A DNA stretch of 64,000 nucleotides from Bacteroidia bacterium. Its GTDB lineage: Bacteria; Bacteroidota; Bacteroidia; Chitinophagales; Chitinophagaceae. Below, one piece after another: positions 26,901 through 34,589 of this stretch (the stretch's first letter is position 1; each line of letters begins with the position of its first letter). The notes below the pieces were generated by a model that was given only the letters and a program-made list of their open reading frames with translations, made no database searches and was not told the origin of the DNA. The stretch is taken from contig JAUHYD010000014.1 of assembly GCA_030426665.1 (NCBI GenBank), forward strand, positions 57,077-121,076, given 5' to 3'. Both the position numbers and the translations under genes were made by a program.

Positions 26901-27226
26901 GATGCAAAATATCCGTATTGTTCGCCCCACGTACGCCAGCAGTCAGCCAGTCTGTGTGCCACCTGTTTGATGGACGACTCCCGACCTGTAGTCCCGTCGG
27001 GCTGTGGTACGCCGGCTTTGCGGAAGTACTTCTGAGCCAGTATGTCTGTAGCTATCTGCGACCAGTGGGCAGGTACTTCTACGTTCGTCATCTCAAAAAC
27101 CTTTTCCCCATTGGGGTTACGTATGACCGATGTACGGTAGTCATACTCAAACATATCGTATGGGGAAACACCGTCCCGTGTATAGTGTCTGCCGAAAGAC
27201 AGCCCTTTGTGTTGCTTTGCGCTCAT
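23933..27226 (-). CDS. nrdJ: Vitamin B12-dependent (class II) ribonucleotide reductase
   Basis: 1097 residues. Catalytic segments: FKYGSGVGTNYSNIRAEGE, the active-site box NPCSEY (Asn, Cys, Glu) and PTGTIGLVMDCDTTG. The C-terminus has a Lys/Glu-rich linker and then a zinc ribbon with paired Cys (CRNCG, CYMCPNCG) and a final Cys, which reduces the active site. It makes deoxyribonucleotides with adenosylcobalamin and needs no oxygen. Single-gene unit. No cobalamin riboswitch is seen in its leader. Confidence 0.95.
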   Translation of the reverse strand: MSAKQHKGLSFGRHYTRDGVSPYDMFEYDYRTSVIRNPNGEKVFEMTNVEVPAHWSQIATDILAQKYFRKAGVPQPDGTTGRESSIKQVAHRLADCWRTWGEQYGYFASKDDGQVFYDELVYSIMYQSCAPNSPQWFNTGLHNTYGIEGKAQGHYYVDGTTGNLERSKNAYQRPQPHACFILSVDDDLVNEGGIMDLWVREARIFKYGSGVGTNYSNIRAEGEKLSGGGTSSGLMSFLKIGDRAAGAIKSGGTTRRAAKMVCLDLDHPEVEDFINWKVEEEKKVAALIAAGYASDYEGDAYKTVSGQNSNNSVRIPNEFFNCLENNGDWEMKARSTGKTMKTTPAKELWEKIAYAAWRCADPGTQYDTTINEWHTCPEGGRIRASNPCSEYMFLDNTACNLASLNLRRFHNEETGKFDVEGFEYMVRLWTVVLEISVLMAQFPSPEVAQLSYDYRTLGLGYANLGSMLMVSGIPYDSEQARGIAGALTAIMNGVAYRTSAEMARSLGAFPRFAENKAHMMRVMRNHRAAAYDASDAFEDLEIKPVGIQAKYCPDYLLKAATRAWDEAVQLGEQYGYRNAQATVIAPTGTIGLVMDCDTTGVEPDFALVKFKKLSGGGYFKIINQSIPAALKKLGYTREQSEAIVKYAKGSGTFAGAPHINHQSLSEKGFIGEEIKKLDTAVESAFEIGFVFNVYALGEECLQRLGFSAEEYHAPDFNLLEALGFTEEEIDAANDYVCGTMTVEGAPELKDEHLPIFDCANKCGKKGERFIHAHGHIRMMGAVQPFISGAISKTINLPNEATVDEIKDCYQLSWQLGLKACALYRDGSKLSQPLSNKSDKKKKEPTKEESAEDSQIVDMGKLTVEELLEEVNKRVQASPDTQLKRELSRIVERKQLPAKRRGYTIKGKVGGQAIFLRTGEYGDGTLGEIFVDMAKEGATMRSLLNSFAIAISVGLQYGVPLEEYVDKFTFSRFEPSGMVDHPNIKSATSVLDYIFRLLAYEYLDRDDLVHVPDLNRRTHAQEVEALQQELSQVRVTPAKTPAQKPKATTNAPAPVSADVKKLMGTSADAPACRNCGNITLRNGTCYMCPNCGTTTGCS

Positions 27227-27564
27227 GGAATATGTTTTTAAAAGTTATTGAACTTACGAACTACTGAAGAATTCAGGGTAGGGCAAGCTAAATTATCAAA
27301 AACGAAAACGCTTTAGAAAATAAATAACTAACACGCGTGTGGAAAACCCATGTATGTCAAGCCCGCACCTATATATGCGAATTGCATTTATATCATTAAC
27401 AATTTTTCTCTTGTTTATTTCGCAAAAAGTACTTATTAGCTTAAAGTAAATAAATAAAAGAGCAGTTTCGTGATGAAGTGCCGCATGAAAGACTTGCTGC
27501 GTAAGCGTTTCGTCAGTTTCAAGTGTCCCGTTGCAGAAAATGAAACCGGTTGCAAACGGACTGC
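27227..27564. other. Intergenic region upstream of nrdJ
   Basis: About 338 bases without a gene. It contains the perfect palindrome ACACGCGTGT (about 27332-27341), a possible regulator site for nrdJ, but it does not fit the 16-bp NrdR box. The right end holds the tail of the DUF4397 transcript; no clear terminator seen. No cobalamin riboswitch core found. Confidence 0.35.
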
Positions 27565-28245
27565 TTAGTTGTTATTCAGCAGCGTCAGTTTTAGCTGCGA
27601 GGCTCCCGTACCCACCAACGCACCGGTCAGCATCAGGGTGTATATTCTGCCAGCTGCCAGGGTTTGGGTTCCTGTTGTGACAACCGTATTTATGTTTGCC
27701 GGGTCACCGGCCTTTAAATCATAATTACCTGCCGGCAATTCGACAAATGAGGTAACAACCTGAGAGGTTACATTAGAATCAATAACTGTATTACTTGCAG
27801 TTGCCGTTACATTCATACCATCGTTAGAAAGGTTCACGAAACGAATCTTAGCGCTACTTGCAGCGGGAGCAGAAAGGTTGTCCTGAGTAAATATAAACCC
27901 CGGTGCTGTTATCAGCCCAGAAGAGAAGGCAGTATAATGCATGCCGGCATCAATTGTTACCGGTTCGTTGGTAACAGGAGTACCCGCATTAGTTATATAA
28001 TAACTGATGTTGACAGCCGTTCCTGTTTTTACGAGTTTATATCCGGATGATGCACTATATGCTATGTTGGCGGCACCAGAGACATTCACGTTGTCTACCT
28101 TAGCGTCTATACCCGGAGCAGCACCTGCACAGCCGTTTACAAACATCACACTCGCACTGTCTGCCGGAGCAGGGTTATCTTTCTTACACCCGTAAAACGA
28201 AGTGACCACGGTTGTGGCAAGTAATATTCCGAATAATTTTTTCAT
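27565..28245 (-). CDS. DUF4397-domain lipoprotein
   Basis: 226 residues from MKKLFGILL. Lipobox SFYGC near residue 19 and a run of charged and Pro residues after it. Two DUF4397-type repeats follow: SVMFVNGCAGAAPGIDAKVDN and SAKIRFVNLSNDGMNV; each has the Ig-like beta pattern with YTLMLTG near the end. Surface-exposed in Bacteroidota; function unknown. Own promoter at 28267-28274. Confidence 0.82.
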   Translation of the reverse strand: MKKLFGILLATTVVTSFYGCKKDNPAPADSASVMFVNGCAGAAPGIDAKVDNVNVSGAANIAYSASSGYKLVKTGTAVNISYYITNAGTPVTNEPVTIDAGMHYTAFSSGLITAPGFIFTQDNLSAPAASSAKIRFVNLSNDGMNVTATASNTVIDSNVTSQVVTSFVELPAGNYDLKAGDPANINTVVTTGTQTLAAGRIYTLMLTGALVGTGASQLKLTLLNNN

Positions 28246-28266
28246 AGTTTTAAAAACTTTAGCATG

Positions 28267-28274
28267 CAAAATTA
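28267..28274 (-). promoter_or_regulatory. -7 element of the DUF4397 gene
   Basis: TAATTTTG on the minus strand, 21 bases before the ATG at 28245. Confidence 0.55.
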
Positions 28275-28319
28275 AGTAAATCCGTATTGAAACGGCATTG
28301 TTGTTTTATATGTAGCTCG

Positions 28320-29555
28320 TCAGGCTTTGAGTGGGCTGCGCAGTTTCCACTTGCCGTCTTCCAATGAAGAAAAGTAATTGGCAAACCATTTAATAGTAGT
28401 TTCGGGTAGCCGCCTTACCTTAAAAAGGTAATCTTTTTGGTTTGGTTTGGCCCCGAGGCTTGCCTTTGCGTCAAAAGAAGTACGACCCAGTTTCAGTGTT
28501 GCTTTTTTCAGGGCTATTGCCTGCTCGAGTCCGGCAAGTAGTAATCGAAAATACAAAGGTTGCGTTTTGTTCAACCCGGTATCGAATCCGACATAAAACA
28601 CATCATACACATCGGCACCAACGAATGCACTAATAAAGGCGACAGGCTTTCCTTCCGAGAGGTACATGGTTATCTCGAAAACTTCTTTATATAACTTTTT
28701 GAGGGCAGTAATATAGTTCGCTCCTGATGATGTGAATACGAATGACTGATTTTCGATAACACCTGAGAAGAGCCGATTGATATCTGCTTCGTATTGTTTG
28801 AGGTTATCTAAGGTAACCGTCATCGGAACCAAAGCTGCGGTATTGTCCAGCACTTTTTTGGCCCGTGTCTTGTATTTACGGGTTAAAGAAGCCACATAGT
28901 CGTCAAGGGTGTTCCATTCGGGATGCATGGCCAGTTCCATGACATTATCATCCCACGGCATTGAGTACCCTGCTGCTGAAAATGCGTTGTTTTTTCCTTT
29001 GCTTACATTCGGAAGAATAATGCCGGAAACGTCTTCAGACTTTGCCATCTTCTCTGTGATGGCTGCAATAGCGTCTAGCGCTTCCTGCTCTGAGAGTGCG
29101 CTGCGGTCGTAAGTGTAGGAAGGGCTATCGGTTCTGAGTGCGTTCCCCATTACCAGCACTTTTGCTTTCTTTAATGTAAGAAATAGGTGCATAATATGCC
29201 GGACACAATTTCTGTCTTTTCGGAGGTTGAAGTTCTCAGATGTAAGTGCAAACAGTTGATAGTATACAAACAATACCGGTCGACCCTGCTTAAGTAAGGT
29301 CACATATCTGAAAGCTACATCGGGGAGCGATTGCTCCGCCAACAGGAGGTGCTCAGATGTCATTTCCGGGTGGTATGTGCCGTCAAGTTTTGCGACAATA
29401 TTATCGAGGTCGGTGGCTGTTGTGCTCACAACAAGATTGGGGTCTTTTTTCCCTTCTCTGCATTTTGTAAAAAGGTCTCTTAGGAAAACAGAAACCGGGC
29501 AGTATTCGGCGGTAGCGTCGGGGTAGGATACTCCGGCGTATCGGGTGTGACTCAT
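28320..29555 (-). CDS. FemAB/GNAT-fold protein (peptidogalycan biosynthesis-like)
   Basis: 411 residues. N-terminal GNAT-like half followed by a second half with KTRAKKVLDNTAALVPM, INRLFSGVIENQSF, ITMYLSEGKPVAFISAFV and the late DVFYVGFDTGLNKTQPLYFRLL; this matches the double GNAT fold of FemAB-like acyl/aminoacyl transferases. No signal or membrane segment. It probably transfers an acyl or aminoacyl group; donor and acceptor are not identifiable. Single gene. Confidence 0.6.
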   Translation of the reverse strand: MSHTRYAGVSYPDATAEYCPVSVFLRDLFTKCREGKKDPNLVVSTTATDLDNIVAKLDGTYHPEMTSEHLLLAEQSLPDVAFRYVTLLKQGRPVLFVYYQLFALTSENFNLRKDRNCVRHIMHLFLTLKKAKVLVMGNALRTDSPSYTYDRSALSEQEALDAIAAITEKMAKSEDVSGIILPNVSKGKNNAFSAAGYSMPWDDNVMELAMHPEWNTLDDYVASLTRKYKTRAKKVLDNTAALVPMTVTLDNLKQYEADINRLFSGVIENQSFVFTSSGANYITALKKLYKEVFEITMYLSEGKPVAFISAFVGADVYDVFYVGFDTGLNKTQPLYFRLLLAGLEQAIALKKATLKLGRTSFDAKASLGAKPNQKDYLFKVRRLPETTIKWFANYFSSLEDGKWKLRSPLKA

Positions 29556-29876
29556 TACTACCGAAATTAGGGAAAAACAGGGATATAAAACAAATTAGAA
29601 AAGTTAAAACGGGCTGTGAAACCTCAAAGTAAGTTTCCTAAAGAATTGATGTTATTGTTATTGCGTGACCAACCTATTTTCAGCATTGCAACAGTAAATG
29701 GGTTTGTGTTACAATAAGTCTTATTTCATCTCTTTAATAGCGGTCATTGTAAAAATTTGATATGTCGCCACTGACATTAGGTTTAAAGCTTAGTTATGCC
29801 TTTTTATTTAAATAAAAAAAGCTTAATATTGTCGCTAGGTGTAGCGTGTTCTCACCTAATTGAAAAATAGCCTAAC
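29556..29876. other. Intergenic region before the NHL-repeat gene
   Basis: About 320 bases, AT-rich, no gene seen. Near 29822 the sequence TAATATTG differs from TAnnTTTG at one base and may be the promoter of the plus-strand gene that starts at 29877. Confidence 0.4.
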
Positions 29877-31490
29877 ATGAAACTTATTTTATCTGCGTTG
29901 CTACTGGTAGCATCTCTAAATTCATTTGCACAAATCATCACCACATTTGCCGGCAATGGCATTGCTGCTTCTACCGGTGATTCGGGTCCGGCAACTGCTG
30001 CATCAATCAATGGCCCGGGTTCAGTAACATTTGACGGCTCCGGCAATGTGTACATTTCGGGATACTATTCTCATACAATCCGTAAAGTGTCGCCATCCGG
30101 TATCATTACTACTATTGCGGGAGTCGGTACGCCTGGGTTTTCGGGTGACGGTGGTCCGGCAACAGCTGCACAGCTTTCGAACCCGGCGCGCATTATGATG
30201 GGTTCAGCGGGGGACTTGTATGTGTGCGACATGGGTAACAATAGGGTTCGTAAAATTTCGCCTTCGGGGATAATTACAACTTTTGCGGGGAATGGTCTTA
30301 CCGTGTACTCCGGCGATGGAGGGCCTGCAACTGCTTCAAGCCTCTTTCACCCTCTTGGTCTGGAAGAAGACAATGATGGAAATATCTATATTTCGGATTA
30401 TGACCATTATCGAATCCGAAAAGTTAATACCACCGGCATTATCACCACAGTTATTGGTACCGGAGTACCCGGTAGTGGCGGGGATGGAGGGCCTGCTACA
30501 CTTGCCCAGGTAAACCGTCCATGGGGTCTGCGGTTTGATGCGGCCGATAACCTTTATGTTGCCGACCAACGAAACCATAAGGTTCGAGTAGTTTCGCCAT
30601 CGGGCATAATAACGACTTTCGCTGGTGTTGGTACAATTGGCTATTCAGGTGATGGAGGCCCAGCTACAGCTGCTCAGTTGTTTAACGTATCGGATATTGA
30701 TTTTGATGCAGCCGGAAACGTTTATCTGGATGATCAGGAAAACAATGTTGTTAGAATGGTATCGCCATCAGGTGAAATTTCAACCGTAATCGGTACTGGT
30801 GTGGCCGGATACAGCGGTGACGGCGGACCGGCGATAGCAGCGCAAATAAATGGCTCCAATGCTTTTGGATTTTCGCCGGCAGGTAAACTGTACATATGCG
30901 ACAATAGTAATAACCGTGTCCGGTTGATTACTACGTGTGGTGCGAGTATTACCGGTCAGCCGGTGCATGATACAGCAATTGTAGGAGATAGCGCAGCCTT
31001 TACCGTTACAACTACATTGCCGGGTCTGTCTTATCAGTGGCAGCAAAATTCCGGGTCGGGTTTTGTAAACCTTGTAGATGTTCCGCCTTATAGTGGGGTA
31101 AACACAGCCACATTATTGATACGTGACGTCAGTTTATTATTAGACGGCACCGAATATCGTTGCTACGTTAATAACGAGTTCTCGTGTCCGGATACTTCAG
31201 AAGCAGCAACATTAACTGTCGGTGCGCCTTCTTCTATAAGTCAAACTTCAATAGAAACTGAACTAAAAATTCTACCAAACCCTGCGCACGACTTCGTGAC
31301 GGTATACATAGCTAATGACAACCGAAAACATGAGATACAGTTAATTAATAATTTAGGACAAGTATTACATAGCGAGATATCGGATTCAAACACTACAAGA
31401 CTGCAATTGGCTAATTTGCCCTCGGGAGTATATTATTTGAGGGTACAGACCGATAAGTTTGTCATGTCTAAACGGTTACTGATTCAATAG
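29877..31490 (+). CDS. NHL-repeat secreted protein with T9SS C-terminal sorting domain
   Basis: 537 residues. Signal peptide 1-18 (ends FAQ). Residues about 19-350 hold six NHL-type units built on the pattern SGDGGPATAAQ...DGSGNVYI...HTIRKVSPSGIITT, forming a beta propeller. Residues about 355-447 are an Ig-like region. The last 75 residues (ILPNPAHDFVTVYI ... LANLPSGVYYLRV ... KRLLIQ) are the type A sorting domain that sends proteins through the type IX secretion system to the cell surface. Ends four bases before the convergent methyltransferase. Confidence 0.9.
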   Translation: MKLILSALLLVASLNSFAQIITTFAGNGIAASTGDSGPATAASINGPGSVTFDGSGNVYISGYYSHTIRKVSPSGIITTIAGVGTPGFSGDGGPATAAQLSNPARIMMGSAGDLYVCDMGNNRVRKISPSGIITTFAGNGLTVYSGDGGPATASSLFHPLGLEEDNDGNIYISDYDHYRIRKVNTTGIITTVIGTGVPGSGGDGGPATLAQVNRPWGLRFDAADNLYVADQRNHKVRVVSPSGIITTFAGVGTIGYSGDGGPATAAQLFNVSDIDFDAAGNVYLDDQENNVVRMVSPSGEISTVIGTGVAGYSGDGGPAIAAQINGSNAFGFSPAGKLYICDNSNNRVRLITTCGASITGQPVHDTAIVGDSAAFTVTTTLPGLSYQWQQNSGSGFVNLVDVPPYSGVNTATLLIRDVSLLLDGTEYRCYVNNEFSCPDTSEAATLTVGAPSSISQTSIETELKILPNPAHDFVTVYIANDNRKHEIQLINNLGQVLHSEISDSNTTRLQLANLPSGVYYLRVQTDKFVMSKRLLIQ

Positions 31491-31494
31491 ACGT

Positions 31495-32226
31495 TTACAG
31501 TTTTTTTGCAACGACCACAAAATTTAGTGTGGAACTGTAATCTTTGTCCACTTTATCTAAAAATGCGAACAAAAGGTTTATTATCCACTTTACCCGGAAT
31601 ACGAAATAAAGGAGAAACAGTATTTTTCTAAACACTGATTTCTTGGCAAAGGAGGAACGAATGCTGTTTAACATCAGCTGGCCGACCAACGCCCATTTAC
31701 CACCATTTGCCACTATTTCGACGGGGGTAAACCCATGGGTTTCCAGTAGCCATTCAAAGCCATGTCTGGTAAAGCGGAAAAAATCGTAGGGTACTTCGTG
31801 GTGCTCCCACGCCATTGGTCCGGACACAATTATATACCCATCCGGCTTAAGAATTCGTTGTGCTTCTGATAGTAGTTTTCTGTGGTCCGCTACATGTTCA
31901 ATCACTTGAGTAGAAAATACGGTGTCCATTGAATTGTCCGGCAGAGGTATATCAGTAGCGAGACAAATGACATCGACTGAATTTTCGCTGGATTGGCTTA
32001 TATCACAACCCGTATAGCTATCTATTCGCCCTTCAAAAAAACATTTATATGGTTTATTGCCGCATCCTATGTCCAGTACGTTTCCTTTAGCGTACCGGGT
32101 AATTGCGTTCTCCAGGTCCTTAAACAAAAACTTATATGCCAGATAATATGGGTCATTTAACCCGGTTTTAGGAACTATAAGTCTTTTAATATTTTGCTCT
32201 CTTTGTTTATCAGTATTTTCCATCAC
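31495..32226 (-). CDS. SAM-dependent class I methyltransferase
   Basis: 243 residues. VLDIGCGNKPY is motif I, YTGCDIS motif II, and FSTQVIEHVADHRKLLSEAQRILKPDGYII motifs IV-V. The Methyltransf_11-type domain is followed by a hydrophobic C-terminal stretch (RKILFLLYFVF) that may touch the membrane. Its start overlaps the upstream GT2 gene (ATGA), so it probably modifies a glycan or lipid made with those enzymes. Confidence 0.85.
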   Translation of the reverse strand: MMENTDKQREQNIKRLIVPKTGLNDPYYLAYKFLFKDLENAITRYAKGNVLDIGCGNKPYKCFFEGRIDSYTGCDISQSSENSVDVICLATDIPLPDNSMDTVFSTQVIEHVADHRKLLSEAQRILKPDGYIIVSGPMAWEHHEVPYDFFRFTRHGFEWLLETHGFTPVEIVANGGKWALVGQLMLNSIRSSFAKKSVFRKILFLLYFVFRVKWIINLLFAFLDKVDKDYSSTLNFVVVAKKL

Positions 32227-33080
32227 AAATATTTTCTCAATTTCCCTTGCGCAACCATTCTGGCAAAAACTTTAGGAAAGTATAACTTCAAAATGACTTT
32301 ATACATGAATCCGAAAAAGTTGTTTCTAAACTTATTCGTAATGTCCTCGTCTATGAAATTAGGGCCATAAAAAGCACTGTGCTTTTTCATGAAGTATTCC
32401 GTGTTGATATTCCCCTTTTTTTTGTTAGCAATCAACCGTTTTATCTGAGAGTTATCTGCAACCCGATAGTCAAACAGCGGTTTTTCTATGTAGTGAAATA
32501 GGTGTCCGTGAAAGGCGGCCCGCAGCCATAGCTCCCAATCCTCGACACCTACAATATTGGGAAATGTATCGTCATATCCACCAATTTGCTCGATAAGTTC
32601 GCGCCGAAACATTGAGCAGTTATCAATAAAGTTGTAAAGCATAAGCCGTTGCAAATTAAACTGCCCCGACTTACGTATTCCGGTTTCGGCCCCAAATAGA
32701 TTATAATCGCAGTATACGACCATCACGTCCTTATGTTGCTCAAAGACAGAAAGTGCTTCCTCCAGGTATTCCGGTTGAAGTCTGTTGTCAGAGTCAACCG
32801 GCAAGATAAATTTACCTCTTGCGTTTTCTATAGCTTTGTTCCTTGCCGCACATACACCTTGATTTTTTTGCTGAATAACTTTGTAAAAGCCTGTTTTTTC
32901 AATATCCAACAGCCGCTCGTTGGAGTATTCGTCTGTAGAACCGTCATTGACGATAATGACTTCATAGTCGCCTTTGTTCGGTATACAGTTAATACTCTTA
33001 ATTGTTTCGTCAATAAAAGCTCCATGGTTGTAATATGGAATGACAATAGAAACTGTTGGAGTTCTTGATTCGTGTAGCAT
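32223..33080 (-). CDS. Glycosyltransferase family 2
   Basis: 285 residues. TPTVSIVIPYYNHGAFIDET opening, VIIVNDGST, and the metal-binding PVDSDNRLQP (variant of the DXD box) followed by GGYDDTFPNIVGVEDWELWLRA, with the ED of the acceptor loop. Inverting GT-A fold that uses a nucleotide sugar. In a three-gene group with another GT2 and a methyltransferase; the end product is unknown. Confidence 0.88.
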   Translation of the reverse strand: MLHESRTPTVSIVIPYYNHGAFIDETIKSINCIPNKGDYEVIIVNDGSTDEYSNERLLDIEKTGFYKVIQQKNQGVCAARNKAIENARGKFILPVDSDNRLQPEYLEEALSVFEQHKDVMVVYCDYNLFGAETGIRKSGQFNLQRLMLYNFIDNCSMFRRELIEQIGGYDDTFPNIVGVEDWELWLRAAFHGHLFHYIEKPLFDYRVADNSQIKRLIANKKKGNINTEYFMKKHSAFYGPNFIDEDITNKFRNNFFGFMYKVILKLYFPKVFARMVAQGKLRKYL

Positions 33081-33171
33081 ATCGTGCTGAATGAGTTCGG
33101 CTAGCGTCGTTACAAAGATGCAAAATAATTGCTAATCAAAATGAAACGCGATTTTTTAGTATATAAGCGGA

Positions 33172-34056
33172 CTATCTGATTTTATGTCGGAACAAAGAGT
33201 ATGTAATTGTTTTTATATAATAACGCATCATTTCTTTTGTCGTGAGAATTATTTTAAATATAAAATAATATAGCCCCTTCCCTTTTCTGTATTCCATTAT
33301 TTTCAACTCAAATTGCAAGAGCTTCTTCAATAATTTTATCTGATCAGAGGCAGCGGTGCTTGCATTGTGAATATGTATAACCGTAGTTGAAGCCAGGTAA
33401 TAACTACGATATCCTAATTGTGTAAATTGATAACACCACAGTTGGTCTTCGCCGTACATAAAAAAGCGCTCATCTAGCTTACTTTCCGGCAACGCCTTAA
33501 GAATATCGCTGCGAAACATCATGAAAGCACCACTTACCCAATCGGTGTATGTGTCATAATCCCCATGAAAGTATTGATTCATCATCAGTTGCGACCGCCG
33601 CTTGTAAGGCATCAATTTTAGAAATGGGCGCATTAAATCAAGGATTTCGTTTCGTATGCTTCTGAATTTTCGACCCGTATGTTGTAGTTTCCCATCCGTG
33701 TATACAAGTCGTACGCTTAGCGCACCAATATCATCTGTTTCTGATAATCGTTGGGCAGCTATACTGATACTGTCTTCTGTCAATTGCGTATCAGAGTTTA
33801 GCAGCAATATAATATCCCCTCTTGCAACTGAAATTCCTAAATTGTTTCCTTTAGCAAAACCACCATTTTCCTTACTCTTTATTAATCTTATAGACGGAAA
33901 CTTTTGCAAAAAATCGTCCGGATTCTCATTTGGGGAAGCATTATCTACAAGTATAATTTCATATGAAACCCCCTTTGTATGAAGTATAACGCTCTCAATG
34001 CACGCACAGGTGACATCAAACGTATTGTAATTCACAATAATAATGGAAACGAGCAT
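33172..34056 (-). CDS. Glycosyltransferase family 2 (rhamnosyltransferase-like)
   Basis: 294 residues. VSIIIVNYNTFDVTCACIES, ILVDNASPNENP, the LLNSDTQLTED metal site and the GAFMMFRSDIL / DERFFMYGEDQLWCYQ segments match the WsaF/rhamnosyl-type GT2 group. The C-terminal tail is basic and hydrophobic, likely membrane-associated. 91 bases before the next GT2 gene, same direction. Confidence 0.88.
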   Translation of the reverse strand: MLVSIIIVNYNTFDVTCACIESVILHTKGVSYEIILVDNASPNENPDDFLQKFPSIRLIKSKENGGFAKGNNLGISVARGDIILLLNSDTQLTEDSISIAAQRLSETDDIGALSVRLVYTDGKLQHTGRKFRSIRNEILDLMRPFLKLMPYKRRSQLMMNQYFHGDYDTYTDWVSGAFMMFRSDILKALPESKLDERFFMYGEDQLWCYQFTQLGYRSYYLASTTVIHIHNASTAASDQIKLLKKLLQFELKIMEYRKGKGLYYFIFKIILTTKEMMRYYIKTITYSLFRHKIR

Positions 34057-34285
34057 TTGTATCGGAGACTATTTCTATAACAGCCAAATATATAAACGGA
34101 ACTTTGATTATCGGCGAATTCTTCAAAAACTGTGTTCAAAATTCGTATTATTAGTATTGTAGTAAAGGGCTATTTGGTAGTTGGGAGTTGATGAAACCTG
34201 ATAAATATTTGGATTATCTGTAAAGAGGTTTTGAGCCGCTAGTTATCTTTCGGTTTTATGTGATTTCAAATTTTTAGGAAATTTA

Positions 34286-34316
34286 TTTTGTCAGAAAAAC
34301 AATATGCTTATCTTTG
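34286..34316 (+). promoter_or_regulatory. Promoter of tRNA-Lys
   Basis: TTTTG at 34286-34290 and TATCTTTG at 34309-34316, 18 bases apart: a good match to the Bacteroidota consensus. The rest of 34057-34285 shows no gene. Confidence 0.72.
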
Positions 34317-34317
34317 C

Positions 34318-34350
34318 ACACCAATTCGGAAACGAGTTGGTGTTTTTTTA
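34318..34350 (+). other. Hairpin plus T-run between promoter and tRNA-Lys
   Basis: Arms ACACCAATTCG/CGAGTTGGTGT (one G-T pair) closed by a GAAA loop and followed by seven T. It looks like an intrinsic terminator but lies in the tRNA leader, as also seen before tRNA-Trp. Confidence 0.6.
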
Positions 34351-34361
34351 GTAAAACTTTT

Positions 34362-34434
34362 GATCCTGTAGCTCAGTTGGTAGAGCAATACACTTTTAAT
34401 GTATGGGTCTTGGGTTCGAGTCCCAACGGGATCA
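34362..34434 (+). tRNA. tRNA-Lys (anticodon TTT); likely prophage attachment site
   Basis: Acceptor arms GATCCTG/CGGGATC, anticodon loop CTTTTAA, T arm GGTTCGAGTCC, discriminator A. The prophage integrase begins 155 bases downstream, so the 3' half of this tRNA is the likely attB core. Confidence 0.95.
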
Positions 34435-34457
34435 CCTCTTAAATGGAGTGAAATGCA

Positions 34458-34485
34458 GTACAGACGCTACTTACAGCGTCTGTAC
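34458..34485. repeat. Perfect inverted repeat next to the attachment site
   Basis: Arms GTACAGACGCT/AGCGTCTGTAC (11 bp) with a six-base spacer, 24 bases after tRNA-Lys. May end the tRNA transcript or be an accessory recombination site; there is no T-run. Confidence 0.55.
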
Positions 34486-34512
34486 TTGTGTTTAATCGAT
34501 TCGTGGCACAAA

Positions 34513-34551
34513 ATATGTGTTGTAATATGTGAGCAAATGTGACTAAATGTG
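34513..34551 (+). repeat. Four phased direct repeats, candidate integrase arm-type sites
   Basis: A(A/T)ATGTG occurs at 34513, 34525, 34535 and 34545, spaced 12, 10 and 10 bases, that is one helical turn. They lie between the tRNA and the integrase promoter. Confidence 0.5.
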
Positions 34552-34576
34552 TTGTAAATTGCAATAACAACAGCAA

Positions 34577-34584
34577 TACGTTTG
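34577..34584 (+). promoter_or_regulatory. -7 element of the integrase gene, likely leaderless
   Basis: TACGTTTG, followed by CAATA and then the ATG at 34590. Confidence 0.62.
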
Positions 34585-34589
34585 CAATA

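Noticed and set aside
27227..27564. Cobalamin riboswitch or NrdR box before nrdJ
   Set aside because: No conserved riboswitch core was seen, and the ACACGCGTGT palindrome does not match the 16-bp NrdR box.
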